64,000 bases of DNA from Chryseobacterium lathyri (GTDB taxonomy: Bacteria > Bacteroidota > Bacteroidia > Flavobacteriales > Weeksellaceae): the NCBI RefSeq assembly GCF_003290185.1, contig NZ_QNFY01000013.1:62001-126000 (forward strand). The letters are read 5' to 3'. Position 1 is the stretch's first letter. Each line of letters opens with the position of its first letter. Below are positions 25,921 through 35,288 of this stretch, in pieces. A program made the translations under genes and the position numbers. The notes below the pieces were generated by a model, which saw nothing but the letters and a program-made list of their open reading frames with translations, did no database searches and was not told where the DNA came from.

Positions 25921-28424
25921 AGAATATGGCAAAGACAAGGACTTTGGAATCAAAGTTTCCGCTACTTGCAGTTGAAGAGAACTGTATTATATCGAAAGAA
26001 GCGGACATCACTGTATGTTTCAAAGTTATCCTTCCGGAAGTATTTACGGTATCATCTGCTGAATATGATGCAATGCACTCTGCCTGGCACAAAGCAATAA
26101 AAACTTTACCAGATTATTCGATTGTACATAAACAAGATTGGTTCGTTAGAGAAAGTTATGAGCCAGATCTTTCCGATGAAGGAATAAGCTTTTTGGGAAA
26201 ATCTTATCAACAGCACTTTAACGAACGTCCTTTCCTGAACCACTACTGTTATCTTTTTTTAACAAAGACCAGTAAGGAAAGAATGCGAATGCAATCGAAT
26301 TTTTCTTCGCTGTGCAAAGGGGTCTTGATACCAAAGGAAATACGTGACAAAGAAAATATCTATCGGTTCATGGAGGCGGTGGCACAGTTTGAGCGGATTT
26401 TAAACGACAGTGGTTTTATAACTCTTGAAAGACTTACAGCTGAAGATATCACGGGTTCTGATAATCATCCGGGGCTACTTGACCAGTACTTTACCCTTTC
26501 GATGGAAAAAGATGAACCATTGCAGGATATATCCTTAGGCAACGAGGAGGTCCGCATCGGCAATAAAAGGCTTTGTTTGCACACATTATCGGACACTGAT
26601 GATCTTCCGGGTACTGTTTCAATAGATACTCGCTATGAAAAGCTGTCCACAGATCGAAGTGACTGTTTATTATCATTTGCATCCCCAGTTGGTTTACTGC
26701 TGAATTGCAACCACATTTATAATCAATACCTTTTTTTAGATAATTCCGATGATAACCTCAGGAAGTTTGAGAAATCCGCCCGGAACATGCATTCGCTGGC
26801 AAAGTATAGCCGTAGCAATCAAATAAACAGAGAGTGGATCGAGAAGTATCTCAATGAAGCACATTCTTTTGGGCTTTCTTCGGTTCGTGCACATTTCAAT
26901 GTGATAGCATGGTCAGATGACCCTGCTGAGTTGAAAAGAATAAAAAATGATACCGGCAGTGCACTGGCTCTAATGGAATGCAAGCCCAGACATAACACGG
27001 TTGATGTTGCCACACTTTTTTGGGCAGCAATGCCCGGCAACTCAGGTGATTTCCCCAGTGAAGAGAGCTTTTATACCTTTATCGAACCAGCTATCTGTTT
27101 TTTCACAGAAGAGACAAATTACCATGATTCCCCCTCCCATTTCGGGATCAAGATGGCGGACCGTCTTACAGGAAAACCGGTTCATTTGGACATTTCAGAC
27201 CTTCCAATGCGGAAAGGAATTATCACAAATAGGAACAAGTTTATACTGGGGCCTAGCGGAAGCGGGAAATCATTTTTCACGAATCACATGGTTAGACAAT
27301 ATTGGGAACAGGGTTCCCATGTTCTGCTGATCGATACCGGAAACTCCTATCAAGGTCTTTGCGAAATGATAAAGGGGAAATCTAAGGGCGATGATGGTGT
27401 ATATTTTACCTATACAGAGGATAACCCAATCTCATTTAATCCCTTTTACACAGATGATAATGTTTTTGATATTGAAAAGCGAGAAAGCATTAAAACTCTA
27501 ATCTTAACACTTTGGAAAAGAGACGATGAACCTCCGAAACGTTCTGAAGAAGTCGCACTGTCCAATGCTGTGAGCGGATATATAGATCATATCAAGACCT
27601 TGGAAGGCAAGCCTTCATTTAATGGATTTTATGAATATGTAAAAAATGACTATAAAAAAGTGCTTGAAGCGAAGGAAGTGCGTGAAAAGGACTTTGACTT
27701 AGCCAACTTTTTAAACGTTTTGGAACCCTACTACCGGGGAGGCGAATATGATTACCTATTGAACTCTGAAAAAGAGCTTGATTTGCTAAATAAGAGATTT
27801 ATTGTCTTTGAGGTGGACGCAATAAAAGATCATAAAATTCTTTTCCCAATAGTGACCATCATTATCATGGAAACCTTTATCAATAAGATGAGACGCTTAA
27901 AGGGTATCCGTAAGCTCATACTAATTGAAGAAGCTTGGAAAGCGATTGCAAAAGAAGGCTTCGCGGAATATATAAAATACCTGTTTAAAACAGTCAGAAA
28001 GTTCTTTGGTGAGGCAATTGTCGTGACCCAAGAGGTTGACGACATCATTCATTCTCCTGTCGTCAAAGAGACTATCATCAATAATTCCGATTGCAAAATT
28101 CTTCTTGATCAGCGAAAATACATGAATAAGTTCGATGATATCCAAGCGATGTTGGGATTAACTGAAAAAGAGAAATCCCAGATACTTTCGATCAATATGA
28201 ATAATGATCCTGCCCGGAAATACAAGGAGGTTTGGATTGGGCTTGGGGGTACTCACTCAGCTGTGTACGCAACAGAAGTTTCAATGGCGGAATATTATGC
28301 CTATACCACAGAGGAAACTGAAAAATTAGAGGTCATGCAATTAGCGGAGAAACTTGGAGGAAACGTCGAGCATGCTATCAAACGTATCGTGCTTAAAAAG
28401 AGCGAAAATCAACATAATAATTAA
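25917..28424 (+). CDS. traG: TraG, VirB4-like conjugation ATPase
   Basis: An 835-aa protein with Walker A GPSGSGKS (residues 445-452, Lys451) and Walker B region LILIEEAW (about 666-673), plus a QEVDDI sensor-like stretch (about 703-708). The N-terminal half is the usual TraG/VirB4 mixed domain. It powers assembly of the mating pore. An in-frame second ATG three codons in is an alternative start. It is named TraG in CTnDOT but is not the VirD4-type coupling protein. Confidence 0.95.
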   Translation: MKNMAKTRTLESKFPLLAVEENCIISKEADITVCFKVILPEVFTVSSAEYDAMHSAWHKAIKTLPDYSIVHKQDWFVRESYEPDLSDEGISFLGKSYQQHFNERPFLNHYCYLFLTKTSKERMRMQSNFSSLCKGVLIPKEIRDKENIYRFMEAVAQFERILNDSGFITLERLTAEDITGSDNHPGLLDQYFTLSMEKDEPLQDISLGNEEVRIGNKRLCLHTLSDTDDLPGTVSIDTRYEKLSTDRSDCLLSFASPVGLLLNCNHIYNQYLFLDNSDDNLRKFEKSARNMHSLAKYSRSNQINREWIEKYLNEAHSFGLSSVRAHFNVIAWSDDPAELKRIKNDTGSALALMECKPRHNTVDVATLFWAAMPGNSGDFPSEESFYTFIEPAICFFTEETNYHDSPSHFGIKMADRLTGKPVHLDISDLPMRKGIITNRNKFILGPSGSGKSFFTNHMVRQYWEQGSHVLLIDTGNSYQGLCEMIKGKSKGDDGVYFTYTEDNPISFNPFYTDDNVFDIEKRESIKTLILTLWKRDDEPPKRSEEVALSNAVSGYIDHIKTLEGKPSFNGFYEYVKNDYKKVLEAKEVREKDFDLANFLNVLEPYYRGGEYDYLLNSEKELDLLNKRFIVFEVDAIKDHKILFPIVTIIIMETFINKMRRLKGIRKLILIEEAWKAIAKEGFAEYIKYLFKTVRKFFGEAIVVTQEVDDIIHSPVVKETIINNSDCKILLDQRKYMNKFDDIQAMLGLTEKEKSQILSINMNNDPARKYKEVWIGLGGTHSAVYATEVSMAEYYAYTTEETEKLEVMQLAEKLGGNVEHAIKRIVLKKSENQHNN

Positions 28425-28445
28425 TCATTTAAAATTTTTAAAGCA

Positions 28446-29078
28446 ATGAAAAAACTCATTTTCGTGGTGATGATGGTATTAACCTTTGCCATCACATCGC
28501 AAGCAAGAGCCCAGTGGGTAGTGACTGATCCCACAAACTTGGCTTCCGGAATTGTCAACAGTGCCAACGAAATTGTTCAGACATCATCTACAGTTTCCAA
28601 TGTGGTGAAGAACTTCAATGAAGTAAAGCGGGTTTACGAGCAAGGTAAAGAATATTACGACAAGCTTAAGGCGGTCAATAACCTGGTCAAAGATGCCCGA
28701 AAAGTTCAGCAAACGGTATTGCTTGTAGGGGATGTTTCAGAAATGTACGTCACCAACTTTGGCAAAATGATGAATGACCCCAATTTCAAACCAAATGAAT
28801 TGGCTGCCATTGCAAACGGATATTCAGCACTATTGAACGAAAGTACCGAACTCTTAAAGGAGTTGAAGCAGATTATTACAGCCAATGGACTTTCGTTAAA
28901 TGATAAAGAAAGAATGGAGGTAATTGACAAAGTATATAAGGAAGTCAAAGAATACCATGCGCTTGTCAAATACTTCACCAATAAAAACATTTCGGTAAGT
29001 ATTATCCGGGCCAAAAAGAAAAACAATACAAAAAGAGTTCTTGAACTCTATGGCACGCCTGATCAAAAATATTGGTAA
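28446..29078 (+). CDS. traI: TraI, DUF4141 protein
   Basis: A 210-aa exported protein with signal peptide (residues 1-22, ARA/QWV). The body is a helical, coiled-coil-prone region (about 30-190), with the conserved WVVTDPTN at the mature N-terminus, matching DUF4141/TraI (VirB5-like position) of Bacteroidota elements. It follows traG by 21 bp. A traH gene is not seen between them. Confidence 0.88.
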   Translation: MKKLIFVVMMVLTFAITSQARAQWVVTDPTNLASGIVNSANEIVQTSSTVSNVVKNFNEVKRVYEQGKEYYDKLKAVNNLVKDARKVQQTVLLVGDVSEMYVTNFGKMMNDPNFKPNELAAIANGYSALLNESTELLKELKQIITANGLSLNDKERMEVIDKVYKEVKEYHALVKYFTNKNISVSIIRAKKKNNTKRVLELYGTPDQKYW

Positions 29079-29082
29079 TATC

Positions 29083-30066
29083 ATGGAATACGAGAACTTA
29101 CACGAAATCTTGCGCTCACTCTATGATGAGATGATTCCACTATCGGCAGATATGGCGGGAGTGGCAAAGGGCGTAGCTGGATTGGGCGCGTTATTTTATG
29201 TTGCCCTCAAAGTATGGCAGGCATTAAGCCGCGCAGAACCTATCGACGTTTTCCCTTTACTGCGGCCTTTCGCATTGGGCATCTGTATAATGTTCTTCCC
29301 AACAATTGTGTTGGGATCTATCAATGCTGTTTTAAGTCCAGTTGTAAAGGGAACGCATGCCATGCTCGAAAATCAGGTCATTGATCTTAATGTGCTGCAG
29401 GAAAAGAAAGACCAACTGGAATATGAAGCAATGATCCGAAATCCTGAAAAAGCGTATTTGGTTTCTGATGACGAATTTGACAAAAAGCTTGAAGAATTAG
29501 GCTGGTCGCCGAGCGACCTTTCCACCATGACGGGGATGTATTTTGAGCGTGGAATGTTCCAATTGGGTCAGAAAATAAAAGATGCTTTCAGGGAACTATT
29601 GGAAATATTATTTAATGCAGCGGCGCTGGTCATTGATACCATAAGAACTTTCTTTTTGATCGTCCTTTCAATCCTTGGCCCAATTGCATTTGCCATCAGC
29701 GTCTGGGATGGATTTCAGTCTACATTAAATCAATGGTTTACCAGATACGTTAGTGTTTATTTATGGCTACCTGTTGCTGACCTGTTCAGCTCAATTCTGG
29801 CCAGGATACAGTCTCTGATTTTAGAGCGCGATATCGAGAATTTATCTGACCCTTCCTTTATTCCTGACACGACGAACACCGTGTATATCATCTTTATGAT
29901 TATTGGGATAGTAGGATATTTTACTGTGCCTACTGTAACGGGCTGGATCATCCAGGCATCTGGCGCAACCAATTACACCAAAAATATTCAGCAGGCGGCC
30001 AGTGTTGCTAGTGGTGGTGCGGGCGCTGTAGCAGGAAACATCGGTGGGCAATTACTAAAAAAATAA
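29083..30066 (+). CDS. traJ: TraJ membrane protein of the mating apparatus
   Basis: A 327-aa polytopic membrane protein (VirB6-like position) with about six hydrophobic segments, including 24-42, 54-75, 185-210 and 265-290. The ATG at 29083 is chosen because it begins MEYENLHEIL and lies 4 bp after the traI stop; a longer in-frame start would overlap traI by 38 bp. Confidence 0.9.
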   Translation: MEYENLHEILRSLYDEMIPLSADMAGVAKGVAGLGALFYVALKVWQALSRAEPIDVFPLLRPFALGICIMFFPTIVLGSINAVLSPVVKGTHAMLENQVIDLNVLQEKKDQLEYEAMIRNPEKAYLVSDDEFDKKLEELGWSPSDLSTMTGMYFERGMFQLGQKIKDAFRELLEILFNAAALVIDTIRTFFLIVLSILGPIAFAISVWDGFQSTLNQWFTRYVSVYLWLPVADLFSSILARIQSLILERDIENLSDPSFIPDTTNTVYIIFMIIGIVGYFTVPTVTGWIIQASGATNYTKNIQQAASVASGGAGAVAGNIGGQLLKK

Positions 30067-30086
30067 CAAACCTAAAAATTAAAAAC

Positions 30087-30710
30087 ATGGAATTTAAAAC
30101 CCTCCGAAATATCGAAAATAGCTTCCGCCAAATCAGGCTTTATGCGATAATTTTCGCTGTATTATGTACTGGTATAGTTGGATATGCTATCTGGAAGTCA
30201 TATAGTTTCGCCGAAAGGCAACGGGAGAAAATCTATGTTCTTGATCAGGGAAAATCGTTGATGCTGGCGCTAGCGCAAGATGCCAGCATCAACCGCCCTG
30301 TTGAAGCAAGAGAGCATGTGAGACGTTTTCACGAACTATTTTTCACCTTGGCCCCAGACAAAAATGCTATTGAGAGTAATATGAAAAGGGCCTTTAATCT
30401 CGCCGATAAGAGTGTTTTTGACTACTACAATGACCTGGCAGAAAAGGGCTATTATAATCGTATAATTAGTGGAAATGTACAGCAACGGGTCGAAGTTGAT
30501 AGTGTAGTCTGCAACTTTGATTCTTACCCCTATTCTGTTAAGACTTACGCCACTCAATTTATTATCCGTTCAAGCAACGTGACTAAGCGTAATCTCGTGA
30601 CTTCCTGCAATCTTCTTAACTCCGTTCGTAGCGACAACAATCCGCAGGGGTTCAATATTGAGAAATTCGCTGTTTTGGAGAACAGAGATCTAGAAGTTGT
30701 TGAACGTTAA
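30087..30710 (+). CDS. traK: TraK inner-membrane protein
   Basis: A 207-aa protein with one TM segment (about residues 17-36) and a periplasmic-type C-terminal domain, matching TraK (VirB8-like) of CTnDOT-type elements. It follows traJ by 20 bp. Confidence 0.9.
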   Translation: MEFKTLRNIENSFRQIRLYAIIFAVLCTGIVGYAIWKSYSFAERQREKIYVLDQGKSLMLALAQDASINRPVEAREHVRRFHELFFTLAPDKNAIESNMKRAFNLADKSVFDYYNDLAEKGYYNRIISGNVQQRVEVDSVVCNFDSYPYSVKTYATQFIIRSSNVTKRNLVTSCNLLNSVRSDNNPQGFNIEKFAVLENRDLEVVER

Positions 30711-30720
30711 ATCTATCATT

Positions 30721-31002
30721 ATGAATATTAGAACAAAAATCGAAAATCACATTAACGATCTAGATGACCGTTGGCGCGAATTACCCATAAAAATGCAACG
30801 AAAATATACTATTTATTTTTTCCTGTGCTATACCATTTTAACGCTTATTGTTGTTGCGAACGTGTGTGTGGAAACGGGGGAAGCAGATCAGGAAGTCGCG
30901 ATCAGACATATTGAGAATCCTGTCGGAAAAACTGAAAAGTCCAGTAAAATGAGCATGGACAGTACTTCAATTAATCTAAAAAATGAGAATAATGGAAAAT
31001 AA
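30721..31002 (+). CDS. traL: TraL, small membrane protein (DUF3989)
   Basis: A 93-aa protein with one TM segment (about residues 28-45) and hydrophilic ends. The ATG at 30721 (MNIRTKIEN) is chosen over an in-frame ATG 8 codons upstream that would overlap traK by 14 bp. The size and place between traK and traM fit TraL/DUF3989. Overlaps traM by 11 bp. Confidence 0.8.
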   Translation: MNIRTKIENHINDLDDRWRELPIKMQRKYTIYFFLCYTILTLIVVANVCVETGEADQEVAIRHIENPVGKTEKSSKMSMDSTSINLKNENNGK

Positions 31003-32320
31003 CGAGAATAAAAGAATCAGTATTCTAGTCGAAGAATCTGAGCAGAAATCTGAAGATTTAATTAGCGGGAATGAAAAGTCCAAGTTGGAAAAGTTAAAAA
31101 AGCCATTGATTTATCTTTTGATGGTAATCGTTTTCCTTGCCTGTCTCTATCTAATTTTTAAGTCTTCGGCCGATAAGAAGGAAAATAAAGATTCAGCCCT
31201 CAATGGTGCTGTCCCGCAGGCCACAGAAATTGGAATGCAGTCTGATAAACAAAAAGCCTATGAACAGGCCATGATGGATGAGAAAAATCAGCAGAAAAAG
31301 ACCATGCTAACATCACTTTCGGATTATTGGAATAGCGACAGTACTATGCAGGCCACCGATCCGAACTCCGGTTTAAATGGGAATGCAACGAATAATCCTT
31401 TAGGAAAAAGTTATCAAACTGAAAATACTGCTTTAAACTCCTATCGGAATGCGCAAGCGACTTTAGGTTCATTTTATAACAGTAACGAAAACTACGAATC
31501 GACGGAACTTCGCAAAGAGATTGCAGGATTAAAAAAGCAACTTGATGAAAGGGATGCGAATCCCGCTCCTTTAACAGTTAATGACCAATTGCAGCTCATG
31601 GAAAAATCCTACCAGATGGCGTCTAAATATCTTCCAAGTAATGGTGGTGAGCAAAAAAAGACAGATAGTACAACCATTAGAAATACTGGAGTTCAGAAAG
31701 CATCTTTTGTCGCTTTTTCCCCTATGCGCACCAATGTGGTTTCTGCCCTTTATCGTGAACCTACCGATAGTGAGTTTTTGGAAAACATTAACGGAGAAAG
31801 AAACCGTGGATTCTACACTGTGGGTGTGACAGAACAGGTTTCCAAACCGAAGAATAGTATCGGGGCATGCATTCATGAGACTACTACCATAACCACTGAT
31901 GGAACGGTGAAATTACGATTACTTGAATCTGCGAAAACACCAGATTTTACTATTCCTTCCGGATCTATCGTTACAGCAGGAGCAAAATTCAACAATGGCC
32001 GTCTACTGTTAAAGGTCTCATCAATAGAATTTGAGGGAAATATTTTCCCGGTTGATATCAACATTTATGATTTAGACGGCCAACCGGGATTGAGTGTTCC
32101 ATATTCTGCTGAAATGAATGCTGTAAATGAAATAGTATCCAATATGAGCCAGTCTTCCGGAACTTCTATCATGATGAGCAGGTCAGCAGGCCAGCAAATA
32201 GCGGGCGATCTCTCCCGTGGTCTGGTTCAGGGAGTTTCGGGGTATTTTTCAAAGAAAACAAGAACACCCAAAGTAATGTTAAAGGCCGGTCATCAAGTCT
32301 TTTTAGTTTCAAAAAAATAA
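30992..32320 (+). CDS. traM: TraM, VirB10-like conjugation protein
   Basis: A 442-aa protein with one TM segment (about residues 37-56), a long disordered Gln/Asn/Lys-rich periplasmic linker with a predicted coiled coil (about 165-185) and a C-terminal domain (about 240-442) like the TraM/VirB10 family (GAKFNNGRLLLKVSSIE, VNIYDLDGQPG-type stretches). The ATG at 30992 starts MENNENK, preferred over an in-frame ATG three codons upstream. Confidence 0.9.
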   Translation: MENNENKRISILVEESEQKSEDLISGNEKSKLEKLKKPLIYLLMVIVFLACLYLIFKSSADKKENKDSALNGAVPQATEIGMQSDKQKAYEQAMMDEKNQQKKTMLTSLSDYWNSDSTMQATDPNSGLNGNATNNPLGKSYQTENTALNSYRNAQATLGSFYNSNENYESTELRKEIAGLKKQLDERDANPAPLTVNDQLQLMEKSYQMASKYLPSNGGEQKKTDSTTIRNTGVQKASFVAFSPMRTNVVSALYREPTDSEFLENINGERNRGFYTVGVTEQVSKPKNSIGACIHETTTITTDGTVKLRLLESAKTPDFTIPSGSIVTAGAKFNNGRLLLKVSSIEFEGNIFPVDINIYDLDGQPGLSVPYSAEMNAVNEIVSNMSQSSGTSIMMSRSAGQQIAGDLSRGLVQGVSGYFSKKTRTPKVMLKAGHQVFLVSKK

Positions 32321-32344
32321 TACTAATCCTTAAATCAAATAGAA

Positions 32345-33244
32345 ATGAAATCGATCATTAAAAAAATATTAATAACGATTTGTGCAATGCTTGGTTTTAT
32401 TTATTCCCGTGCACAAACAAATACAGACTCACTAAATCATAAGGTTGATTCAGAACAGATTGAGCCGTATCGTATTACTGTAACTTATAATAAAACAACG
32501 CACCTTATCTTTCCATCTGCGATCCGTTATGTTGATCTGGGAAGTGAATTTCTTACCGCGGGAAAAGCTGATGATGCGGAGAATGTATTACGAATCAAAG
32601 CAGCAGTGAAAGATTTTGAAGATGAATCCAATTTCTCTGTGATTACGGATGACGGAAAATTTTATAGCTTCAGTGTTTTTTACAGCTCTTATCCTGAGAT
32701 TCTGACCTATAATCTTGATCCAAATGATAAATCCGTTTCAAATTCCAGAGCCAATATACATCTGGAGGATCTGGGTTTTTCTCCTTCGATTCCCGATCAG
32801 CTCATGGAAGCTATCTATAAAAAAAACCGGAACAATATCAGGCACATCGCTTCCAGAAGTTTCGGAATTCTCTTTAGTCTGAAAGGGATTTACATATACC
32901 AGGGGAAATATTACTTTAATACACAGATCCAGAATAAAACCAATGTTTCCTACCAGATAGACTTTATAAATTTTAAGATAGTCGATAAAAAAGTTGCAAA
33001 ACGTACTGTATTTCAAGAGAAACCATTAAATATTGTCCGGACGTACAGCGATATTGCCGAAGTACCGGACAATAAAACATGCCGTGAAGTTTATCTGCTG
33101 GATCAGTTCACACTTGATCATGATAAAATCCTTGTCATTGAGCTTTATGAAAAGAATGGTGGAAGGCATCAAAGACTTGAAGTTGAAAATGAGGATCTGA
33201 TCCGCGCCGTACTATTAAGGGATCTACCACTGAAAATTAAATAA
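32345..33244 (+). CDS. traN: TraN, VirB9-like conjugation protein
   Basis: A 299-aa exported protein with signal peptide (residues 1-24, SRA/QTN). Residues about 40-130 contain the ITVTYNKTTHLIFPSAIRYVDLGS stretch typical of Bacteroidota TraN, which is VirB9-like and contributes to the outer-membrane end of the channel. It lies 24 bp after traM. Confidence 0.92.
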   Translation: MKSIIKKILITICAMLGFIYSRAQTNTDSLNHKVDSEQIEPYRITVTYNKTTHLIFPSAIRYVDLGSEFLTAGKADDAENVLRIKAAVKDFEDESNFSVITDDGKFYSFSVFYSSYPEILTYNLDPNDKSVSNSRANIHLEDLGFSPSIPDQLMEAIYKKNRNNIRHIASRSFGILFSLKGIYIYQGKYYFNTQIQNKTNVSYQIDFINFKIVDKKVAKRTVFQEKPLNIVRTYSDIAEVPDNKTCREVYLLDQFTLDHDKILVIELYEKNGGRHQRLEVENEDLIRAVLLRDLPLKIK

Positions 33245-33263
33245 CAATCTTATTTAAAACGAT

Positions 33264-33824
33264 ATGAAAAAGATATTAAGCATATTCTTAATGAGTATAT
33301 TACCGTTTTCGTCGATTTTGGCGCAACGATTACTACCTTATCAAAAAGGTTTACAGGTCACTGCTGGCATGTTTTCCAAAGACCAACCAAAGGACAATTA
33401 TTTTGTGAATCTGGAGCTGACACAAAATCACAAAAAAGGAAATTATCATTTCTTTTCAGCAGAATATCAGCGCAGGACGACATTTTACGCTGAAAACCCT
33501 ATTCCCATAGAAACTTATTTATTGACGGGAGGATATAGTTTCCATCTTATAAGCTTACCAAATAAAATTGTGAGTTTAAATTCAGGAATCGAAGCCAGTG
33601 GTGGTTATCAGCTGGTCAATCACAACAAACTATTGCTAGCGGATGGTTCCCAGATCAACAATGAGAGCAGTTTTGTTTACGGCGCTGGAGGCAGGCTGAC
33701 CATAGAGGCATACCTGACCAATTTCATTATTCTGTCCGTACAGGCCAGGGCGAAATACATTTGGGGAACGAATTTTAATCAGTTCCGCCCTTCCGCCGGT
33801 ATTGGGCTTCGTTTTAATCTTTAA
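33264..33824 (+). CDS. traO: TraO, beta-strand-rich outer-membrane-like protein
   Basis: A 186-aa exported protein with signal peptide (residues 1-20, ILA/QRL) and alternating hydrophobic strands ending in LRFNL with a C-terminal Leu, the usual TraO pattern of CTnDOT-type operons. It may form a small barrel in the outer membrane. Confidence 0.88.
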   Translation: MKKILSIFLMSILPFSSILAQRLLPYQKGLQVTAGMFSKDQPKDNYFVNLELTQNHKKGNYHFFSAEYQRRTTFYAENPIPIETYLLTGGYSFHLISLPNKIVSLNSGIEASGGYQLVNHNKLLLADGSQINNESSFVYGAGGRLTIEAYLTNFIILSVQARAKYIWGTNFNQFRPSAGIGLRFNL

Positions 33825-33835
33825 AATTTATCCGT

Positions 33836-34288
33836 ATGAAAACATTATTAGTAACAAAATTCCAGACTCGCTGGTTCATTTTACTTTTTAGTATTTGTTT
33901 ATTATTTTCCTGTAAAAATGATGATCTTGATATTCAGCAGAACTTCCCATTTGAAGTTATCGTACTTCCTGTTAACAAGGCAATTGCAGTCGGTCATACA
34001 GAGGCAATCTCCATGAAAATCAAAAATACAGGAAGTTTTTCTGGCGTTCAATATTTCTTCCGGTATTTTCAATATGACGGAAATGGAAATTTGAACTATG
34101 AAATTGGTAAGACAGGTAAAAAAGCCTTTTTACCCAATAAAATATACTTTCTTTCCGATGCCAAAAGTTCGGAGATCACCTTCTATTACACCTCACAATC
34201 CAACGTCCAGCAATCATTTGACATTTGGATACTTGATAATTTTGGAAATGAAAGACAATTGAGTTTTCAATTTAACAGTATTAAGTAG
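33836..34288 (+). CDS. traQ: TraQ lipoprotein, DUF3872
   Basis: A 150-aa lipoprotein with signal peptide and lipobox LFSC (Cys27 region) followed by KNDDLDIQQNFPFEV, matching DUF3872/TraQ. It ends the recognised tra operon. The primase-like TraP gene, usual between TraO and TraQ, is absent here; traO and traQ are separated by only 11 bp. Confidence 0.88.
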   Translation: MKTLLVTKFQTRWFILLFSICLLFSCKNDDLDIQQNFPFEVIVLPVNKAIAVGHTEAISMKIKNTGSFSGVQYFFRYFQYDGNGNLNYEIGKTGKKAFLPNKIYFLSDAKSSEITFYYTSQSNVQQSFDIWILDNFGNERQLSFQFNSIK

Positions 34289-34298
34289 TGAAATGGGG

Positions 34299-34331
34299 CA
34301 GCTTTAAGATCAAAGCTGTCTCATTTATTTT
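34299..34331 (+). terminator. Intrinsic terminator after traQ
   Basis: CAGCTTT (34299-34305) pairs with AAAGCTG (34312-34318), followed within a few bases by a run of T. It should end the traE-Q transcript. Confidence 0.8.
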
Positions 34332-34339
34332 TTTTCCCA

Positions 34340-34872
34340 TTAAAACTAAACGATGACGATTTCAGAAATCGATTATTTGCTCACAGTGGACTATCTAAAA
34401 AAACACTTGATAAAGGTGACAAATATTTAGCCTATGGTGATTGGATAGCAGTATGCACCCTTGAAGACCTGAAATCACTTTCACTTTCCGGACTAATTGT
34501 GATGCAACAGAATATTGCTTTGAAAACACCACTGATCGTGATTTTGTGATTCAATTATTGGTAAAATGGATTTATAAAGCTATGCTGGAAGGCATTAAAG
34601 ATCCTACCATACTTGTAAGAAAAGGAGATATAATCGATGTGGAGATGACAGCTTTTTATTATGCTCTCAAAGTGGAGAACGAACTAACAAAAACTGAAAA
34701 TAAGGAGAACAGTAATGAAAAAAATAACCCAAAAGACAAAACTGCTGAGCATGTCGGACGTTTTGAAAAAGAAAACCCAGTCACTCAGCAAAAAGATAAA
34801 CAAGACAAAAGTCTTTCAGATCAGAAAAAGAACCGGAAACCGGAACGGAAAAAAGGAGGATTCAGATTATAG
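34340..34872 (+). pseudogene. Frameshifted remnant of a conserved accessory gene
   Basis: The frame starting TTAAAACTAAAC (34340) encodes a protein-like sequence (LFAHSGLSKKTLDKGDKY, YGDWIAVCTLEDLKSLSLSG) but has no usual start codon and stops at 34545. Another frame continues from about 34492 with NCDATEYCFENTTDRDF and runs in frame into the 34546-34872 segment (IQLLVKWIYKAMLEGIKDPTI, a Lys/Glu-rich tail). A one-base loss near 34492 would join the two (SG-x-NCDATEY). I infer one former gene of about 175 codons broken by a frameshift and a lost start codon. Sequencing error cannot be excluded. Confidence 0.5.
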
Positions 34873-34911
34873 ATTAAATCAGGATTGCAGGATTATCCGG
34901 CTAGGGAAATG

Positions 34912-34948
34912 AAAATGGGGTTGTTTCACAATGAAACAACCCCATTTT
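34912..34948. terminator. Strong hairpin terminator
   Basis: A perfect 17-bp stem (34912-34928 with 34932-34948; core GGGGTTGTTTCA / TGAAACAACCCC), T-rich at the end, with a 3-nt loop. It closes the accessory gene and supports the downstream start of the next gene. Confidence 0.88.
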
Positions 34949-35012
34949 GTCCAAGTTATATCTTATGAAGAAAATATTTTTTTGTATTTTTATAGAAACC
35001 AAATCACTGAAT

Positions 35013-35288
35013 ATGACACCGTTATTAGTTATGGGCATTAGCTCATTAATTCTTGGACTGGCGTTACGTTATTGGATAAACAGGCGTAAATTCTACCGTC
35101 GTGGTCCTGCAGGCGCTGAAGGCTTTTCCAGTTATGAGCGATCCGTCATTATAACCTTAGCAGAAAGATTTGGCAAATGGATAGCGTATGCTCTGATCAT
35201 TTTGGGTATTGGTTTTTTATGGACAGCAAAAACTTTCAAAAAAGATCAGGAAAGACGTCAGATGAGTATTGAAGCCTATCGGAAATAA
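35013..35288 (+). CDS. Small two-TM protein of conjugative elements
   Basis: A 91-aa protein with TM segments at about residues 3-20 and 53-70 and a short loop containing RRKFYRRGPAGAEGFSSYE. Similar small proteins near tra genes in Sphingobacterium and relatives are sometimes annotated as molybdenum ABC transporter permease, which is almost certainly wrong. The ATG at 35013 is chosen because an earlier start (34947) lies inside the terminator hairpin. The function is unknown. Confidence 0.6.
   Translation: MTPLLVMGISSLILGLALRYWINRRKFYRRGPAGAEGFSSYERSVIITLAERFGKWIAYALIILGIGFLWTAKTFKKDQERRQMSIEAYRK

Noticed and set aside
34546..34912. A 108-codon frame beginning with GTG after traQ as an independent gene.
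   Set aside because: Its reading continues upstream in frame with protein-like sequence (TEYCFENTTDRDF), so it is the second half of a frameshifted gene rather than a whole gene.
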